64,000 bases of DNA, taken from the NCBI GenBank assembly GCA_003184365.1, contig NKYR01000004.1, positions 310,001 through 374,000 on the forward strand. Reading direction: 5' to 3'. Origin of the DNA: Evernia prunastri (Eukaryota; Ascomycota; Lecanoromycetes; Lecanorales; Parmeliaceae). Positions 20,396 through 32,353 of this stretch are shown piece by piece (position 1 is the first letter of the stretch; each line of letters opens with the position of its first letter). The notes beneath the pieces are model-generated. The model was given only the letters and a program-made list of their open reading frames with translations, did no database searches and was not told the DNA's origin. Made by a program: the position numbers and the translations under genes.

Positions 20396-22790
20396 ATGGC
20401 TGACCAAAATGACAAAACCGGCAACGAGACGACTTCTGCGAAAAGGAGGATGTTCATGTGCTCTGTGACGATACCCCCACAAGCTCCAAAACCTCTGGTG
20501 CATCATCAGGCGTCAATGAACGAATTCAAGATTGACTATCAAGTGCGTCGGGACGATGAGGGTCATGAATACGTTCATAGGGTCCATCTCCCTTCCACCG
20601 CTCGAAAACTTCCGGTGCATCATAAGACGCCCATAAACGAATTCAAGATTGACTATCACGTGCGTCGGGATAATGAGGGCCAAGAATACGTGCATAGGGT
20701 CTACCTCCCGTCCACCTACAAGGGGTGGGCAATCATGGTCGAAAGGAATGATACCGCCAGTCCTCGAATGGCACCGTTGCAGCCAGATTCTTCTGTAGGT
20801 GTTCATCTCAATCAGTACCTCTTTCCACAAGTACTAATTCGACAATGCTCAGCTTTCCGGGATGGGGCGGGAAAAGTTGTCGGAAAACCCTAAGGTCACT
20901 ACAGTCTCTAGCATAAAATGAGAGAATGCTCACATTTACATCAGGAGCCGTTGGCAGAATCTTCTCCTAAATTACCGGTACCGAAATCCGCGAGACGCAG
21001 TCGGCCAAATCCCAGCACAGGCATACGACGCAGGTGTATGGCCAGATTGCACGAGGTCAATGGCGTCGTGTTGCCTTCTAAGCTAAAGCCCGGCCAACCG
21101 CCATTCAAAAGTCCTTTTCGGCCTCCCACTCGCCTCAGGACTCCTGGTAGGAACAGGCGCTGCCCTCTCTGCGGCGACTGGGTTTCTGGGACTTGTAGCC
21201 TTCAACCTCATTTTGTTAGTTGTGTGGAAAGGAATGGGAACCCGCACGGATACTACTGGAACGGTGCGCTGAGTGACGAGCGTCGGATTCGGAGGAAATC
21301 AGCCGATCTATACGACGAAAGGGACGGGAGCACTGGGACTTCGACAGGTGATGAAAGTTCTGATGTTGATGCTCATACAATTAGCTACAAGCCATCGGTG
21401 TCCGACAGTCATAGCAGAGCCTCGAGTCCTCCCTCGCGGGCATCGACACTTAGCTTGCCCCACGACCGCAACGACTTTACTGCAGCTTCTCCCCAAATCC
21501 AAACTCCGACAGATCATGATTATGGAGAGAGTGTCACCGGAACGTCGGAAGACGAAGTGCCTGACAGCCCTGTGGATAGCCCACATTTTGATACAGGAAG
21601 GCGAGCTGGGGTATTTTCGGAAGCTGCCCAGGTAATTGCGTCCCCAAAATTTAGGACCGTCGTGATGCTCATGTATTCCTCAGGGCCCACCGCCAGAGCA
21701 GCTTCGAGAGTCACAAGTCCAGCCACAAGTGCAGCTTTATGAAATGTGCTACGACAAGATCAATAGGGCATGGGTCATGATCAGGTCTGGGACCGCAAGA
21801 CCACTCGACAACGAAGCCTATGCTACTGGAACAAATGGTCATGATGATATCCACGGTGACTTCGATGCCATGCGTGTAGTTCCAGAAACCGCGGTCCTTA
21901 CACAAGCAAATCCGTTGAACTATACCAAAAATAACGCTTACAATTTACCAACTCCTGTGAGCCCCGAAAACATCGCTCCTGGCAGGTCATCTATGCTTTC
22001 ACCTGTCAGTAAGATAAGTTCGTTGACTACCCCAGCCGGCGACACGAACGGACGATTCTATCCACCACCAAAGGCGCTTGCTTCTTCGCCGCTACCAGCT
22101 GCAAAAAAACGCCAGACCCCCTCCGAGCCATTACGTCTGTCCGAAAGCTCAAAGCGTCAACGAGTGTTACCCTCTGAAACGGCAAAAGTGCTCCAAGTCA
22201 GGACAGCAGCAAGTCCCAGCCGCCAGTCTGAAAATCAGGGACCCCAAGTTCCCCCAGAACCAGCTGAAGTGGCGACCCTGAATTTGTCTAGAAAGGGAAG
22301 GACATCTGGCGAGAATATGGACGAGGATAGTGTCGGAGTGCGCCAGTCTACGGGCCAATCCAAAGGAGCAGGACTCATGATCAATACCAAATTAGTACAG
22401 TCCACTGCTCCTCTCCTGATTAAAGAGGAGCCGGTGTCCGGGGAAAGCCTCGTTTCTGACTACATCAAAACCCACAAGGAGTTTCGCAGAGAGCTGGACA
22501 ATCTATCAATGGAGCTTGAGGCCGCCAACAAGCGAGCCGAGACGGCGGAACTACAGGTCCGGGAGACACAGAACATGGTTTACCGGGCCAACAATGACGG
22601 CTTCGCGAAGTTGAAGGCACTGGAAAACTTCCACAAGAGAGAAAGGCTGAGCCACCAGAGCCAGCAGCTAGAGTACAAATCCCTGAGGACGCGATACGAC
22701 GCATTGGAACAGACCGTACGTGAAAAGGACCAGCAGATAGGTGTGCTGAAATGGCAATTGGACCAGAGCGGCAGACATCTGCGATGGTGA
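20396..22790 (+). CDS. Unknown protein: duplicated 39-residue module, CxxC-H-C motif, C-terminal coiled coil
   Basis: Four exons (20396-20794, 20853-20894, 20945-21631, 21684-22790) give 744 residues. I do not recognise the family. Residues 33-71 and 72-109 are a tandem duplication (each with NEFKIDY, VRRD, EYVHRV, LPST). Near residue 215 a zinc-binding-like cluster reads CPLCGDWVSGTC followed by QPHFVSCVERNG and GYYWNG. The middle is Ser/Pro-rich and acidic (disordered), with a basic stretch AAKKRQ and SSKRQRV that could be nuclear targeting. The last 120 residues form a strong coiled coil (FRRELDNLSMELEAANKRAE ... VREKDQQIGVLKWQL). A nuclear or cytoskeletal scaffold is conceivable but not shown. 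Exon 2 is only 42 nt; the joins keep frame throughout. Confidence 0.65.
20492..20722 (+). repeat. In-frame tandem duplication inside the coiled-coil gene
   Basis: Bases 20492-20608 (39 codons) and 20609-20722 (38 codons) are near copies: both contain AACGAATTCAAGATTGACTA and a block coding EYVHRV. Differences are scattered and many are silent, as expected for a fairly recent duplication kept under selection. Confidence 0.85.
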
Positions 22791-23316
22791 GGAGGGAGAA
22801 TGCGAAGATCGTTGAGCGGTGGTGATGGGTGAGGATGCAGAGACCATTGAGGAAGTGGAGTTCGGCCCCTCGCTCAGAAGAGAGTAGTTTGTTGGCGTTA
22901 GACTAGAGAAGCATGCGATGAAGCAATTAATGTATGATGATTTCAACTAGCGAGATGGTGGTACTCGATGCTACTTCGACTTGAAACAGTTCGCTTCTTG
23001 ACAGTAGTAGTGTGGTATAGGATTGGAGGACTATGCCTCTTATCTTAGATCTCGCGGAAGCTGGATCAGTTATCTAGACTTCCCAGCTGAAAAGGCATAC
23101 AATATGAATGCGGAAGGGCACCATTGACCGGTGGAGCTGGTAAGGCTGAAGATCTCGGATATAGAGTAGCGGACTTAAGTTTTTTTCTTCCTCAACTCTT
23201 CCCGTGTGACTCTGAACAGCTTACGAGTATACTCATCGCCATTGATACTGACCCTCTTCCTCTCGACACCGTATACCGAGCGACCTGTACCCCACCTATC
23301 ATACCCTCGCAGCACA
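22791..23316. other. Intergenic, upstream of HOM2
   Basis: 526 bases holding the HOM2 promoter. A TGACTC element is noted separately. No gene seen. Confidence 0.5.
23207..23212 (+). promoter_or_regulatory. Possible Gcn4/CpcA-type TGACTC element upstream of HOM2
   Basis: GTGTGACTCTG lies about 105 bp before the HOM2 start. Amino-acid biosynthetic genes of fungi are controlled by Gcn4/CpcA through TGA(C/G)TCA-like sites. The position is right, but it is only a six-base match. Confidence 0.3.
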
Positions 23317-24683
23317 ATGAACACAGAAAAGACCCCCGGCTTCCCCAGGAAAAAGTGTGGTCCGTACGCCCCACGACCGAAACGCAACCCCCCCCTTCCC
23401 CATTCCACATCTGACAATGCTCCAGGCGTGCTAGGATGCACTGGCTCCGTCGGGCAGCGCTTCATGCTCCTCCTCATCGAACACCCCCACTTCGACCTCC
23501 ACGCCATCGGCGCCTCCTCGCGCTCGGCCGGCAAGAGGTACGGGGATGTCGCGCCGTGGAAGCAGACGAAGGCGTTGCCGGAGGAATACGCAGGGTTCGT
23601 GGTGAAGGCTTGTGAGCCGGGGGAGTTCGGGGAGTGCGATATCGTCTTTAGTGGGTTGGATTCTTCCGTCGTGAGTTATGGTGCCGGAGCCATCTCTTCC
23701 TGGTTCATGATGTTTCACGACTTTAGGTTTGGCACAGAAGAGATATGCTAACTCCGAAACTCATAAAGGCAGGGGAAATTGAGATGGCTTTTCTTCAGGC
23801 CAATCTAGTGGTGTTTTCGAATGCGAAGAATTATCGTCAGGATCCTCTTACTCCATTAATTGTCCCAACAGTCAATTTGGACCATTTTTCGGTTATCCCG
23901 AGCCAGCGGAAACATTACAAGGTCGACAAAGGTTTCTTAGTCTGCAACAGCAACTGCGCCGTCATTGGCCTTGTGATTCCTTTCGCCGCTCTAGAAGCAG
24001 CCTTCGGTCCTATTGACGTAGTCAGCGTGGTCACCGAGCAAGCGCTATCAGGTGAATAACAAACCTCCTACCAAATTGGCAGAGCTGACTCCTCCCAGGC
24101 GCGGGCTACCCTGGCGTGCCTTCAATGGACATCCTTGACAACGTGGTACCTTACATCAACGGAGAAGAAGAGAAAATGGAGCCGGAGACGAGGAAAATCC
24201 TGGGCCATGTGGACAAAGAAAACATGTCGTTTATACAACGGTCAGATCTTAGAGTTTCAGCTACTTGTACCAGGGTAAATGTGACGGACGGCCATATGGC
24301 GTTTGTGTCGCTACGGTTTGCAAAGCGGCCACCTCCTAGCGCAGAGCAAGTAAAGAAAGCTATGAGGGAATACGTTTCGGATGCTCAGAGACTCGGTTGT
24401 CCGTCGGCACCAGATCCAGCTATCACTGTTCTGGAGCAGCTGGATCGACCGCAGCCACGACTCGATCGGGATGTAGGCCGGGGGTACTCTGTGAGTGTGG
24501 GGAGGGTCAGGGAAGACAAAACGGGGGTGTTCGACCTCATGTTCGCTGCGCTGTCTCACAATAGTATGTCCACATCCGTCGTTACAAGATCATTCCAACT
24601 AATCAATGCGCACAGCTATCATCGGTGCCGCAGGATCATCCATACTAAATGCAGAAGCCGCCGTTTTGAAGGGATTGGTATAG
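23317..24683 (+). CDS. HOM2: Aspartate-semialdehyde dehydrogenase
   Basis: Five exons (23317-23359, 23426-23670, 23769-24051, 24099-24563, 24616-24683) give 367 residues. The first intron (GTCCGT donor, CTGAC branch, CCAG acceptor) restores KKCGVLGCTGSVGQRF, the NADP-binding loop. Intron 2 removes a frame break to give GLDSSVAGEIEMAFLQANLV. The catalytic cysteine is in VCNSNCAVIG; the substrate-binding region includes ALSGAGYPGV and FVSLRFAKRPP. The C-terminus SHNTIIGAAGSSILNAEAA is typical. The enzyme reduces aspartyl phosphate to the semialdehyde in the threonine/methionine/lysine-precursor pathway, in the cytosol. Fungal enzymes are 360-370 residues, so the model is full length. Confidence 0.93.
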
Positions 24684-26401
24684 AACCCCTTTGAGGAATC
24701 AATATTTGCCATTTGGAGAGGCTTTCTAGATACCCATTTACAGATGTCACCATATACAGAATGATTCGGAACATGTTTCCAAACAGATGCGGGACCTTGG
24801 TCGTCACCTAATCGTCCAGTGGTTGATTGACAGCTTCAACAATGCTGTTTGAACGTACGCACGACCACAACCAATCCTGCGTCACACTATAGCTCCACCT
24901 AATCCCCCGCATTCCATCCCCACTACTCTCTCCACACATGCTCTCTCTCCCTCCAGCTCAGAAGCACGTTACCACCACGCCTCTCTCACTCCGCAGATCC
25001 GAAAAGCCACCCATGCCTCGACCCAAACCCTTCCAGAACCCTCCTTTCCCAAAACCTCTCACGTCGGCCTCCGTTCCCGCCGTCGCTCTTCCGCGAACCG
25101 GGTTCGGGAGCGAGCATCCATCGACGTCTGGTAGATGTTTGGCTTGCTTACGGACTTCTTCTGTATCCGTGAGAGAGTGAGGGAGGGGCTTTTTGTTCCT
25201 GGGTCGGCGTCACGGGGATAGGAAAGGGTTTGGAAAGGGATGGATGGTTGGGTGAGTGGGATCGGAGAGAGGGAGGGGTGTTTGAAAGCTCTAGCGGTCT
25301 TTGGCACTTTGGTAGGTTAAGTATGGCTTTGGATGGGGGGGGGGGGGGGGGTTTAGATTGTGGCTACAGGTTTTACAGCGCTGCGTTCGCCGGGGGTGGC
25401 CTGTTGGGGTGCGTTTTGGTTTTGCCTTTTAGGGGTAGGGGGGGGGATTAAGCTACATATTCGTTTGTGAATGGTCGTTGGCATAGGTACACTGCGAGCG
25501 GCGGCTGTGGTTGTCGCATATCTAGAGATTTTATGGACGGGGCGATACCGGCTTCGGGCAGCGAATGCGAGTTGTCTCTAGAGAAGCACCTAGGGATACT
25601 GCTGGCGCCAGCGACGGTCGGGCTGCGTGTCTACGGTTTTCTCGTGATAGGGGACGTTTATGGGTGGATGGAAGGAATGAGTTGAGGAGCTGGGATTTAC
25701 TGCCGAGACAGCTAGATTCTCTTCTCTCCTCTTCTCTTCTGGGCTTCATTAACCCTCCACAGTAGAGCACAGGAGCAGGAGCAAGGCGAGGGTATTCAGG
25801 ACTCTACTCTCAAGGGTGACTTCCTCCCCATCCTCGAGCGCTGGACAGAGTCTACTACGAACAGGGTCGGGTCGGTTAGAATAGGGAATAAAGAGGCTGT
25901 AGCAGCCTGATCACTCTCTGAGGGCGGTGAACGTGGATGGATCAGGTCGACGACAGGGGCAGAAGCAGAGCATGACGTATGATGGAGGAGGAAGAGCGAA
26001 CAATGAAATCTCACGAGATGGACTCTTGTATGGATGATTCAGCGGGCAATGGGGATGGCAACTTTGATGGATTGATGTAATCCTTGAAGTACAAACCTGC
26101 TTGAGACATTCTCGTAGGGAGCTGCACTTGACCTCGACGGTCAAGTAGACATCCAATGGACATCCACCTTAGGTGACGCCAGAAATTTGGCAACGGCAGT
26201 CAATTGACCTCAAGATCGTTGGAACCGGAGGACAATCGAGGCTTTGGCGCTAAGGGTACCGTTGTTTCGGTGAACAGATCCGATCAACTATTTACCTTCC
26301 TCTTCCTTCCAACTTCCACTTTTCCATTTCAAAACATCCACCATCACAACAATCACTTTCCTGCAACATCAAGGGCTACAGACACTGTAGTACACTTCAA
26401 T
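24684..26401. other. Gene-free 1.7 kb with a long G run
   Basis: Between HOM2 and the zinc-knuckle gene I find no supported gene. Short open frames here are Pro/Ser-rich on one strand and overlap on the other, as in non-coding pyrimidine-rich DNA. Contains a 17-G run. The last 300 bases are C/T/A-rich, as in a promoter and 5' leader. Confidence 0.5.
25335..25351. repeat. Homopolymer run of 17 G
   Basis: Seventeen consecutive G in a G-rich context (more G runs at 25391-25446). Could form a G-quadruplex or simply mark a length-variable tract. Confidence 0.9.
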
Positions 26402-26637
26402 GTGAGCATACTTCTATCATCACAAACATTGGCACGATTTCACCCTCCTACTCTTCACGTCACCATCCTCACATCACATCACGTCACCTCATCCTGACCT
26501 ACCTTGCTAATCATCCATCACAGTCGACATTTCATCGAGAAAACAACTCAACCCAAGACGTGAGCATCCATTCAGCCCTGCAGCATCGCTGACAGCAATA
26601 TCATCACCGAAACACGCGTGATAAGCTGACGGTACAG
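26402..26637 (+). other. Two probable 5'-UTR introns of the zinc-knuckle gene
   Basis: Two intron-like segments precede the start codon: 26402-26523 (GTGAGC ... CATCACAG) and 26560-26637 (GTGAGC ... AAGCTGACGGTACAG). Both share the same GTGAGCAT start. RNA evidence would decide. Confidence 0.45.
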
Positions 26638-26654
26638 CCAGGAAAACGCGTATC

Positions 26655-28731
26655 ATGGCTGACTGGAACGCTTCTGGTGAGGTTTTCTAACCCTCACCTC
26701 ACTTACTTTGTCTTGTCTCTTACAAACACTCCGAGCTCCCTTTCCACCATCACGTTCATCATATTGAGCTTGATGACCTAAGATAAGACAACCTTGCTGA
26801 CTCATGTCTCCCATCTCAGCGGGTGGTGGAGATTGGAACTCCGGTGCCGGAGCTGAAGGCAACACCTGGACTGATGGTGCAGACGCTGGTGCGAACGCTG
26901 GCACTGATTTTGGTAACACGAATGGCGACGTCCCTCAGAACGGAGCTGGAGAGGGAGGAGATTTCACGTGCCGTCGGTAAGTTCAGCAACCTTATCCTAC
27001 TGCAGGCCTAAAGTGAACGCTGACACAACATAGCTGTGGAGAAGCTGGCCATATGGCACGTCAATGCCCAACCGCCCCCGAAGGTAGTGGCAATGATGGG
27101 AAATGCTTCAACTGTGGTCAAGAAGGGTGAGCTTGCACACCTCGGGCTTTTGTTCAATTCTGACACGCGAAATAGTCATGCGAAGGTGGACTGCCCCAAC
27201 CCTCGAGTCTTTAAAGGAACCTGCCGTATCTGTGAGAAAGACGGTCACCCTGCTGCCGAATGCCCCGATAAGCCTCCGCCAAAATGTTTCAATTGCAAGC
27301 AGGAAGGTATATATCTCAACGTTCTTCACAGTATATCCAATCATTGTTGCTGACACTGCCTCTAGGACATCTGACCGCCGAATGCAAGGCGAATCGTGTC
27401 CTTGACACGTCATTTGTAGCTGACATGACTGCCGAGGATGCTTGGGAGACCCTGAAGAAAGCAGATGAGGAGCGTGACTTGGACGATTTCCGCGAGGTGG
27501 GTTCTGACAAGAGATACCAACGCACATAAAATACTGACCTTTTGAACTAGGCTTTCAAAGTGTATTCCAAAGCCGCTGCGGATGCCACTTACGACGAGCT
27601 TGAGACGGCTTTCCGTCTCAACAACTTCAACACCTACCTCATCGCCACCGAGAATGAGTTGTCTAAGACTCAGACCTATGTCAACCTCCAAGGCGAGCTG
27701 GACAAGACCTACAAAGTCGGATTTCACCTCAGTCCAAAGCCCAAGCGTGAGACTGCAAAAGCGGGATGGCCCGAGACACCCGAAGAGAACCTTGTGCGTC
27801 TGAAGGATGCTGGTGTGCCCATGGAGCGCGGCATTCCGAAGTGCAACCGCTGTGATGGTAAACTTTCGTACCCATCTGTGCTTGCCATGGCTAATGCTTC
27901 TTTCTAGAACTTGGACACACCGCTCGCGCTTGCCCTGAGGACGCGGTCGAGAACGCCGACAAGGTTCAAGTCAAGTGTGTCAATTGTGATGAAGTTGGCC
28001 ACCGTGTCCGAGACTGCCCCACACCACGAGTGGACAAGTACGCATGCCGTAATTGCAAGTAAGTCGTTTCAAAGCCTGCTAATCCGATCTTCTCATATCT
28101 AACATCATCTAGGCAATCCGGTCACCAATCCAGTGAATGCACTGAGCCACGCTCTGCTGAAGGAGTTGAATGTCGGAAATGCAATGAGAGTCAGTCTGCC
28201 TTTGTGCTATCGTCTCCTGTTCTTATCCTAACAGAATTCAGTGGGACATTTTTCAAAAGACTGTCCTACTGGCGGAGGAAATAAATGCCGCAACTGTGGC
28301 GAGGAAGGCCATATGAGCAAGGAATGTGACAAGCCACGCAATCCAGCAACCGTCACATGCAGAAACTGCGATGAGATGGGACATTTCAGTAAAAATTGCC
28401 CCAAGCCTCGTGATTACAGCAGAGTCAAGTGTTCCAACTGTGATCAAAGTATGTCGTCCAACCTCTTATTGACCACATCGAGTTGCGCTTGGCTGACGTG
28501 AGGACAGTGGGTCATACCAAAGTGCGGTGCAAGGAACCGATCAAGGCCATCGAAGATGATGGAGGCTATGGTGCTGGCGGTGTTACGGGTGGATATGACG
28601 CTCCTGCTGGTGGTGATGACTTTGCCGCTCCTGCTGCTGGAGGAGGAGACGCATGGGCTGCTGGAGGAGCCACTGATAATTGGGGTACCGCATCTCCAGC
28701 TGTCACAGTCGGAGGGGGAGACGGCTGGTAG
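26655..28731 (+). CDS. CnjB-like protein with 11 CCHC zinc knuckles
   Basis: Ten exons (26655-26676, 26820-26976, 27034-27126, 27176-27306, 27366-27496, 27551-27857, 27908-28058, 28113-28189, 28242-28448, 28508-28731) give 499 residues. Eleven CX2CX4HX4C knuckles can be counted: four near the N-terminus (CRRCGEAGHMARQC first), then a helical spacer of about 140 residues (AEDAWETLKKADEERDLDDF ...), then seven more (CNRCDELGHTARAC to CSNCDQMGHTKVRC). Both termini are Gly/Ala/Trp-rich, like the start MADWNASAGGGDW. Fungal relatives are annotated as zinc-knuckle transcription factor CnjB; knuckles of this kind bind single-stranded RNA or DNA, as in CNBP and yeast Gis2. Seven of the nine introns cut inside a knuckle, just before or after the Gly of the GH pair. 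Confidence 0.9.
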
Positions 28732-29943
28732 ATGTCGCCATGTGCTTCATTCAAGGGCCGATTGTAGATTGCTTGACAGATTGAACTGACAGCTAGGTGG
28801 CTACGTGCTAGGCATGATGTAGAATAGGCTGCGCTGGTGGATAGCAGCTACATTTGACCCCTCGAGAGATCCAGTCATGATAGATAGATGTTGTTGATAG
28901 GAGAAATTCCCTTTGATCCTCACTATCTACGGGTAGATGCCGTGGTGTCCTGTGATTGGAACGCTAAATCCCCTCCGCTGAGCCATCCTCACAATCGAGC
29001 AACCCGAGCGACGATGATTGCAATGCGGTTTCCGGGGGCTCATCATCATCATCGTGCGGGGAGTTGGACCCCATGATAATAATAATAATGGGAGGTTTTA
29101 GATAGCGTAAGCATTCAGCCCGGGGGTGGGAACCCGGGGGGAAGATGCTTCTGGCCGGGCCTTAGACGCCTGTGAAACCCTCTGCGGGGTAAGTAACCCG
29201 TATGGTGTCCAGTATGACTCAATCAATCAATCAATCAATCAATCAGCGACGATAACTGTAGCCCCCGGCAGACTCATGTCTAGGACTTGTTGTAGAAAAG
29301 AAGACCTTTTCTGCAAGGCATGTCGTCTCTTTGATAAGTAGTTAGGGCAAACACAACTCATGCAACACGTCGCCTTGCAACTTTTATGATTCGCTACGCC
29401 GCTCGAGCCAAACTCTGCTTTTTTGCCCCGCTTCTCCGCAACTTCATCCCAACCGGCCCGGCAGAGATCTTGGGAGAGGATCTCATGAAGTGCAATATCG
29501 AGGCTCTCATATACCAATGACATGACACGGTTTTGTGAGATGATTCGAGCAGTGCTACGTACCTGATTCTCCAAATGTCGCTCATCTACAAATAATAATA
29601 GCAGGCGTGCAATTGCCCTGCATCGATTCCTGCGACCTCGAAGCAGATTCCTGCAGTTGTGATCCCCGCACTACGTTACGTTTACCGTACTCTTCCCAAA
29701 GGAAAGGTTTTTAGTCAAGGCACTAGAAGCCGTTTTTCCAGCTGGCGCGCTTTCTCATTGGCACATCCTCTCTTTCTGACGTCCTGCTTTTCCCGCACTC
29801 TTCGTGCCGTGTCTCCGATGCTATCTTGACTTCTTCTCCGCCTCTATGAAATCGTCCGTGTCTCTATAATCTCCAATGCTCTGACCTCTTTGACCTTCTC
29901 CTGCTCTGTCTCTGCCATTGAACCGACTCCGCGCCTAGGGAAC
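28732..29943. other. Intergenic 1.2 kb with a tetranucleotide repeat
   Basis: No supported gene. Contains an AATC microsatellite, a GC-rich inverted motif (CCCGGGGGTGGGAACCCGGG near 29119-29138) and, in the last 200 bases, a pyrimidine-rich leader before the sugar transporter. Confidence 0.5.
29221..29244. repeat. (AATC)6 microsatellite
   Basis: Six perfect AATC units in intergenic DNA. Confidence 0.95.
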
Positions 29944-32228
29944 ATGTTTGGGAACTCCCGCTATTTCGGCCTCAAGGGCACACGGCTCAATGTCGCTGTT
30001 GGTGTCCTCGCGGGATTGGACTTCTTGTGGGGCTCAATGACTAAAATTGGACCGTAGAGTAGTATGGGCTGACGGAGTACAGACTCTTTGGCTATGATCA
30101 AGGCGTCATGGGTGGTCTGTTGACCTTATCTTCCTTTGTAAAAACCTTCCCGGAGATTGATACCACGGACGCAACGGAAAGTGCTCAGCATCTCAATGGC
30201 TCTCAGAAAACCCATAGATCGACCATACAAGGTACCTTGACAGTGCACAGAGATATTAGCAGCCGTCGACTGACAGCGGTCTAGGTATCTCCGTCGCTGC
30301 CTACAACGTCGGATGTTTCTTTGGGGCCATTTCTACCATCTTCATTGGAGACCGCCTTGGTCGCCGAAAGACAATCTTTCTTGGTTCTTCGATCATGGTT
30401 GTTGGTGCAATTTTGCAGTGTTCGTCCTTTTCGTTGGCTCAATTCATCGTGGGAAGATTGGTGACAGGGTACGAGCCGTTACCCTGTGGTAGAGGGAATA
30501 TTGCTGACAGGAAATGCAAGGTTTGGTAATGGTCTCAATACATCGACTGTTCCGACTTGGCAGTCGGAATGCTCTAGATCGCACAGACGGGGCCAACTGG
30601 TCATGATCGAGGTATTTCGGCCTGGACAGCGCAGCATACGAGAACTAATGTGGTTGCATTCTTAGGGCGCAATGATCACTGGAGGCATCTGCTTCAGCTA
30701 CTGGCTTGACTTTGGCTTCTCCTTCCTGGATCCGAACACCGTTGCCTGGAGATTCCCCATTGGATTCCAGATATTCTTCGCGCTGCTGATCCTACTTTTC
30801 ATCCTTGAGCTTCCAGAGTCGCCCCGGTGGTTGATCTTGAAAGGCCAGGAAGATGAGGCGATGTCGGTCTTGAGTGCTCTCAGCGATCTTCCATCCGATG
30901 ATGTATGTCCTCAATGCACGTTGTGGAAGCTGGTTCGCTGATGACGCTTAGCCTTACGTTCACGGCGAATTTTCCGCCATCAAAGACACTGTTCTGGAGA
31001 TGTCCCAAGGCTCTTTTCGAGACCTGTTCACGATGGGCGAAGATCGACATCTTCATCGTACCATCTTGGCCTACGTGAATCAGGTCTTCCAACAGATCAG
31101 CGGTATTAATTTGTACTGAACTATGGTAACCGAAAGTAAATAGAGATTCTAACTTAGCCAAAGGATAACATACTACGCCGCAACAATCTATCAGCAGGAG
31201 ATTGGACTGAGCGGCTTGACGTCGCGGGCCTTGGCGGCTGCGAATGGAACAGGTATGAAGAGCCTTCAGCTCAGCTTCATGGACATGGAAACTGAGCCTT
31301 CCACGCAATAGAATACTTCGCCGCCTCATGGATCGCCGTCTTTACTATAGAAAAGTACGGCCGCCGTCAGCTGTCAGTACCCAGGCTCAATCGTCCGTGA
31401 TGTACTTGCTCACGCAAATTTAGCATGCTGTTTGGCGCCGCAGGTATGGCGTTCTCGATGGCTATACTGGCGATCATGGTATGTATTTGAGACCGTATGA
31501 GCGATAACGAAGGATTCCAATTAAGCGCAATGCAGAATAAATACACTGGCAAAGGCACAGGTATCGTAGCAGCCCTCTTCCTCTTCATATTCAACACGTT
31601 CTTCGCCATCGGATGGCTCGGTATGACATGGCTATACCCTGCTGAGATCGTACCGTTGCGGATTCGGGCACCTGCAAATGCTCTATCGACATCCGCCAAT
31701 TGGGTGCGTACCTCATAGCCTCCTGTCCACCTTCGTTGCTGCATCCAAACTAATAAACTTCAGGCGTTCAACTTCATGGTCGTAATGATCACACCGGTGG
31801 CTTTCGCATCCATCCAGTACAAGACTTACATCATCTTCGCCGTCATGTAAGTGCACAACAAGCTCGTCCTTTTCGACCTCCATCTATCACCTCCATCACA
31901 TTGTCTTACTCCCGCTGGTGAAGCCAAGTGCTGACCGCTTTTCCTTCACAACAGCAATGCCTTCATATTCCCCGTCGTCTACTTCTTCTACCCCGAAACC
32001 GCCTACCGCTCCCTCGAAGAGATGGACTCCATCTTCCGCAAATGCCGCTCCTACTTCACCCTGGTGCAAGTCGCCCGCGACGAGCCGAGGCGGTACGGTA
32101 AGAAAGGGGAGTTGCTGATCAACTACGAGGACACGGACGAGCACGCGCGCAGGGCCAGCGTGTTGAGCCAGCCGTCGGAGAAGGCGGAGAGGGCCAAGGC
32201 ACGGGCGGTTGAGAATGAAAGCGTTTGA
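29944..32228 (+). CDS. MFS sugar transporter (SP family)
   Basis: Twelve exons (29944-30026, 30083-30231, 30285-30468, 30521-30611, 30666-30902, 30952-31112, 31164-31252, 31312-31372, 31424-31478, 31536-31703, 31764-31846, 31955-32228) give 544 residues with every phase consistent. Sugar-porter signatures: LLFGYDQGVMGG (TM1), GDRLGRRKT (loop 2-3), a central PESPRWLILKG, QQISGINLITYYAATIYQ (TM7), and PETAYRSLEEMD at the end. The C-terminal tail is hydrophilic. Substrates of this branch in fungi are hexoses or related sugars; specificity cannot be read. An in-frame alternative acceptor for exon 7 (TTAG, 31157) would add two residues, but it lies too close to the branch point. It is followed, in the same direction, by an alcohol dehydrogenase. 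Confidence 0.9.
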
Positions 32229-32323
32229 AAGAAGAATGTTTGGAGCAGGAGATGTTCCTGGACTTTTTTGCAATCACTGTCAAGCTGCCACTCACTCACT
32301 CCTTCCCTGACTCCCCCACAAGC

Positions 32324-32353
32324 TAGATAGATAGACAGACAGACAGACAGATA
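32324..32353. repeat. GATA/GACA microsatellite
   Basis: Tandem TAGA then CAGA tetranucleotides, about seven units, just downstream of the sugar transporter. Confidence 0.85.

Noticed and set aside
24938..25307. Pro/Ser-rich frames on both strands
   Set aside because: Overlapping frames on opposite strands in purine/pyrimidine-biased DNA; no domain.
31157..31163. Alternative TTAG acceptor for exon 7 of the sugar transporter
   Set aside because: It keeps frame but lies only a few bases from the CTAAC branch and would break the family motif INLITYYAA.
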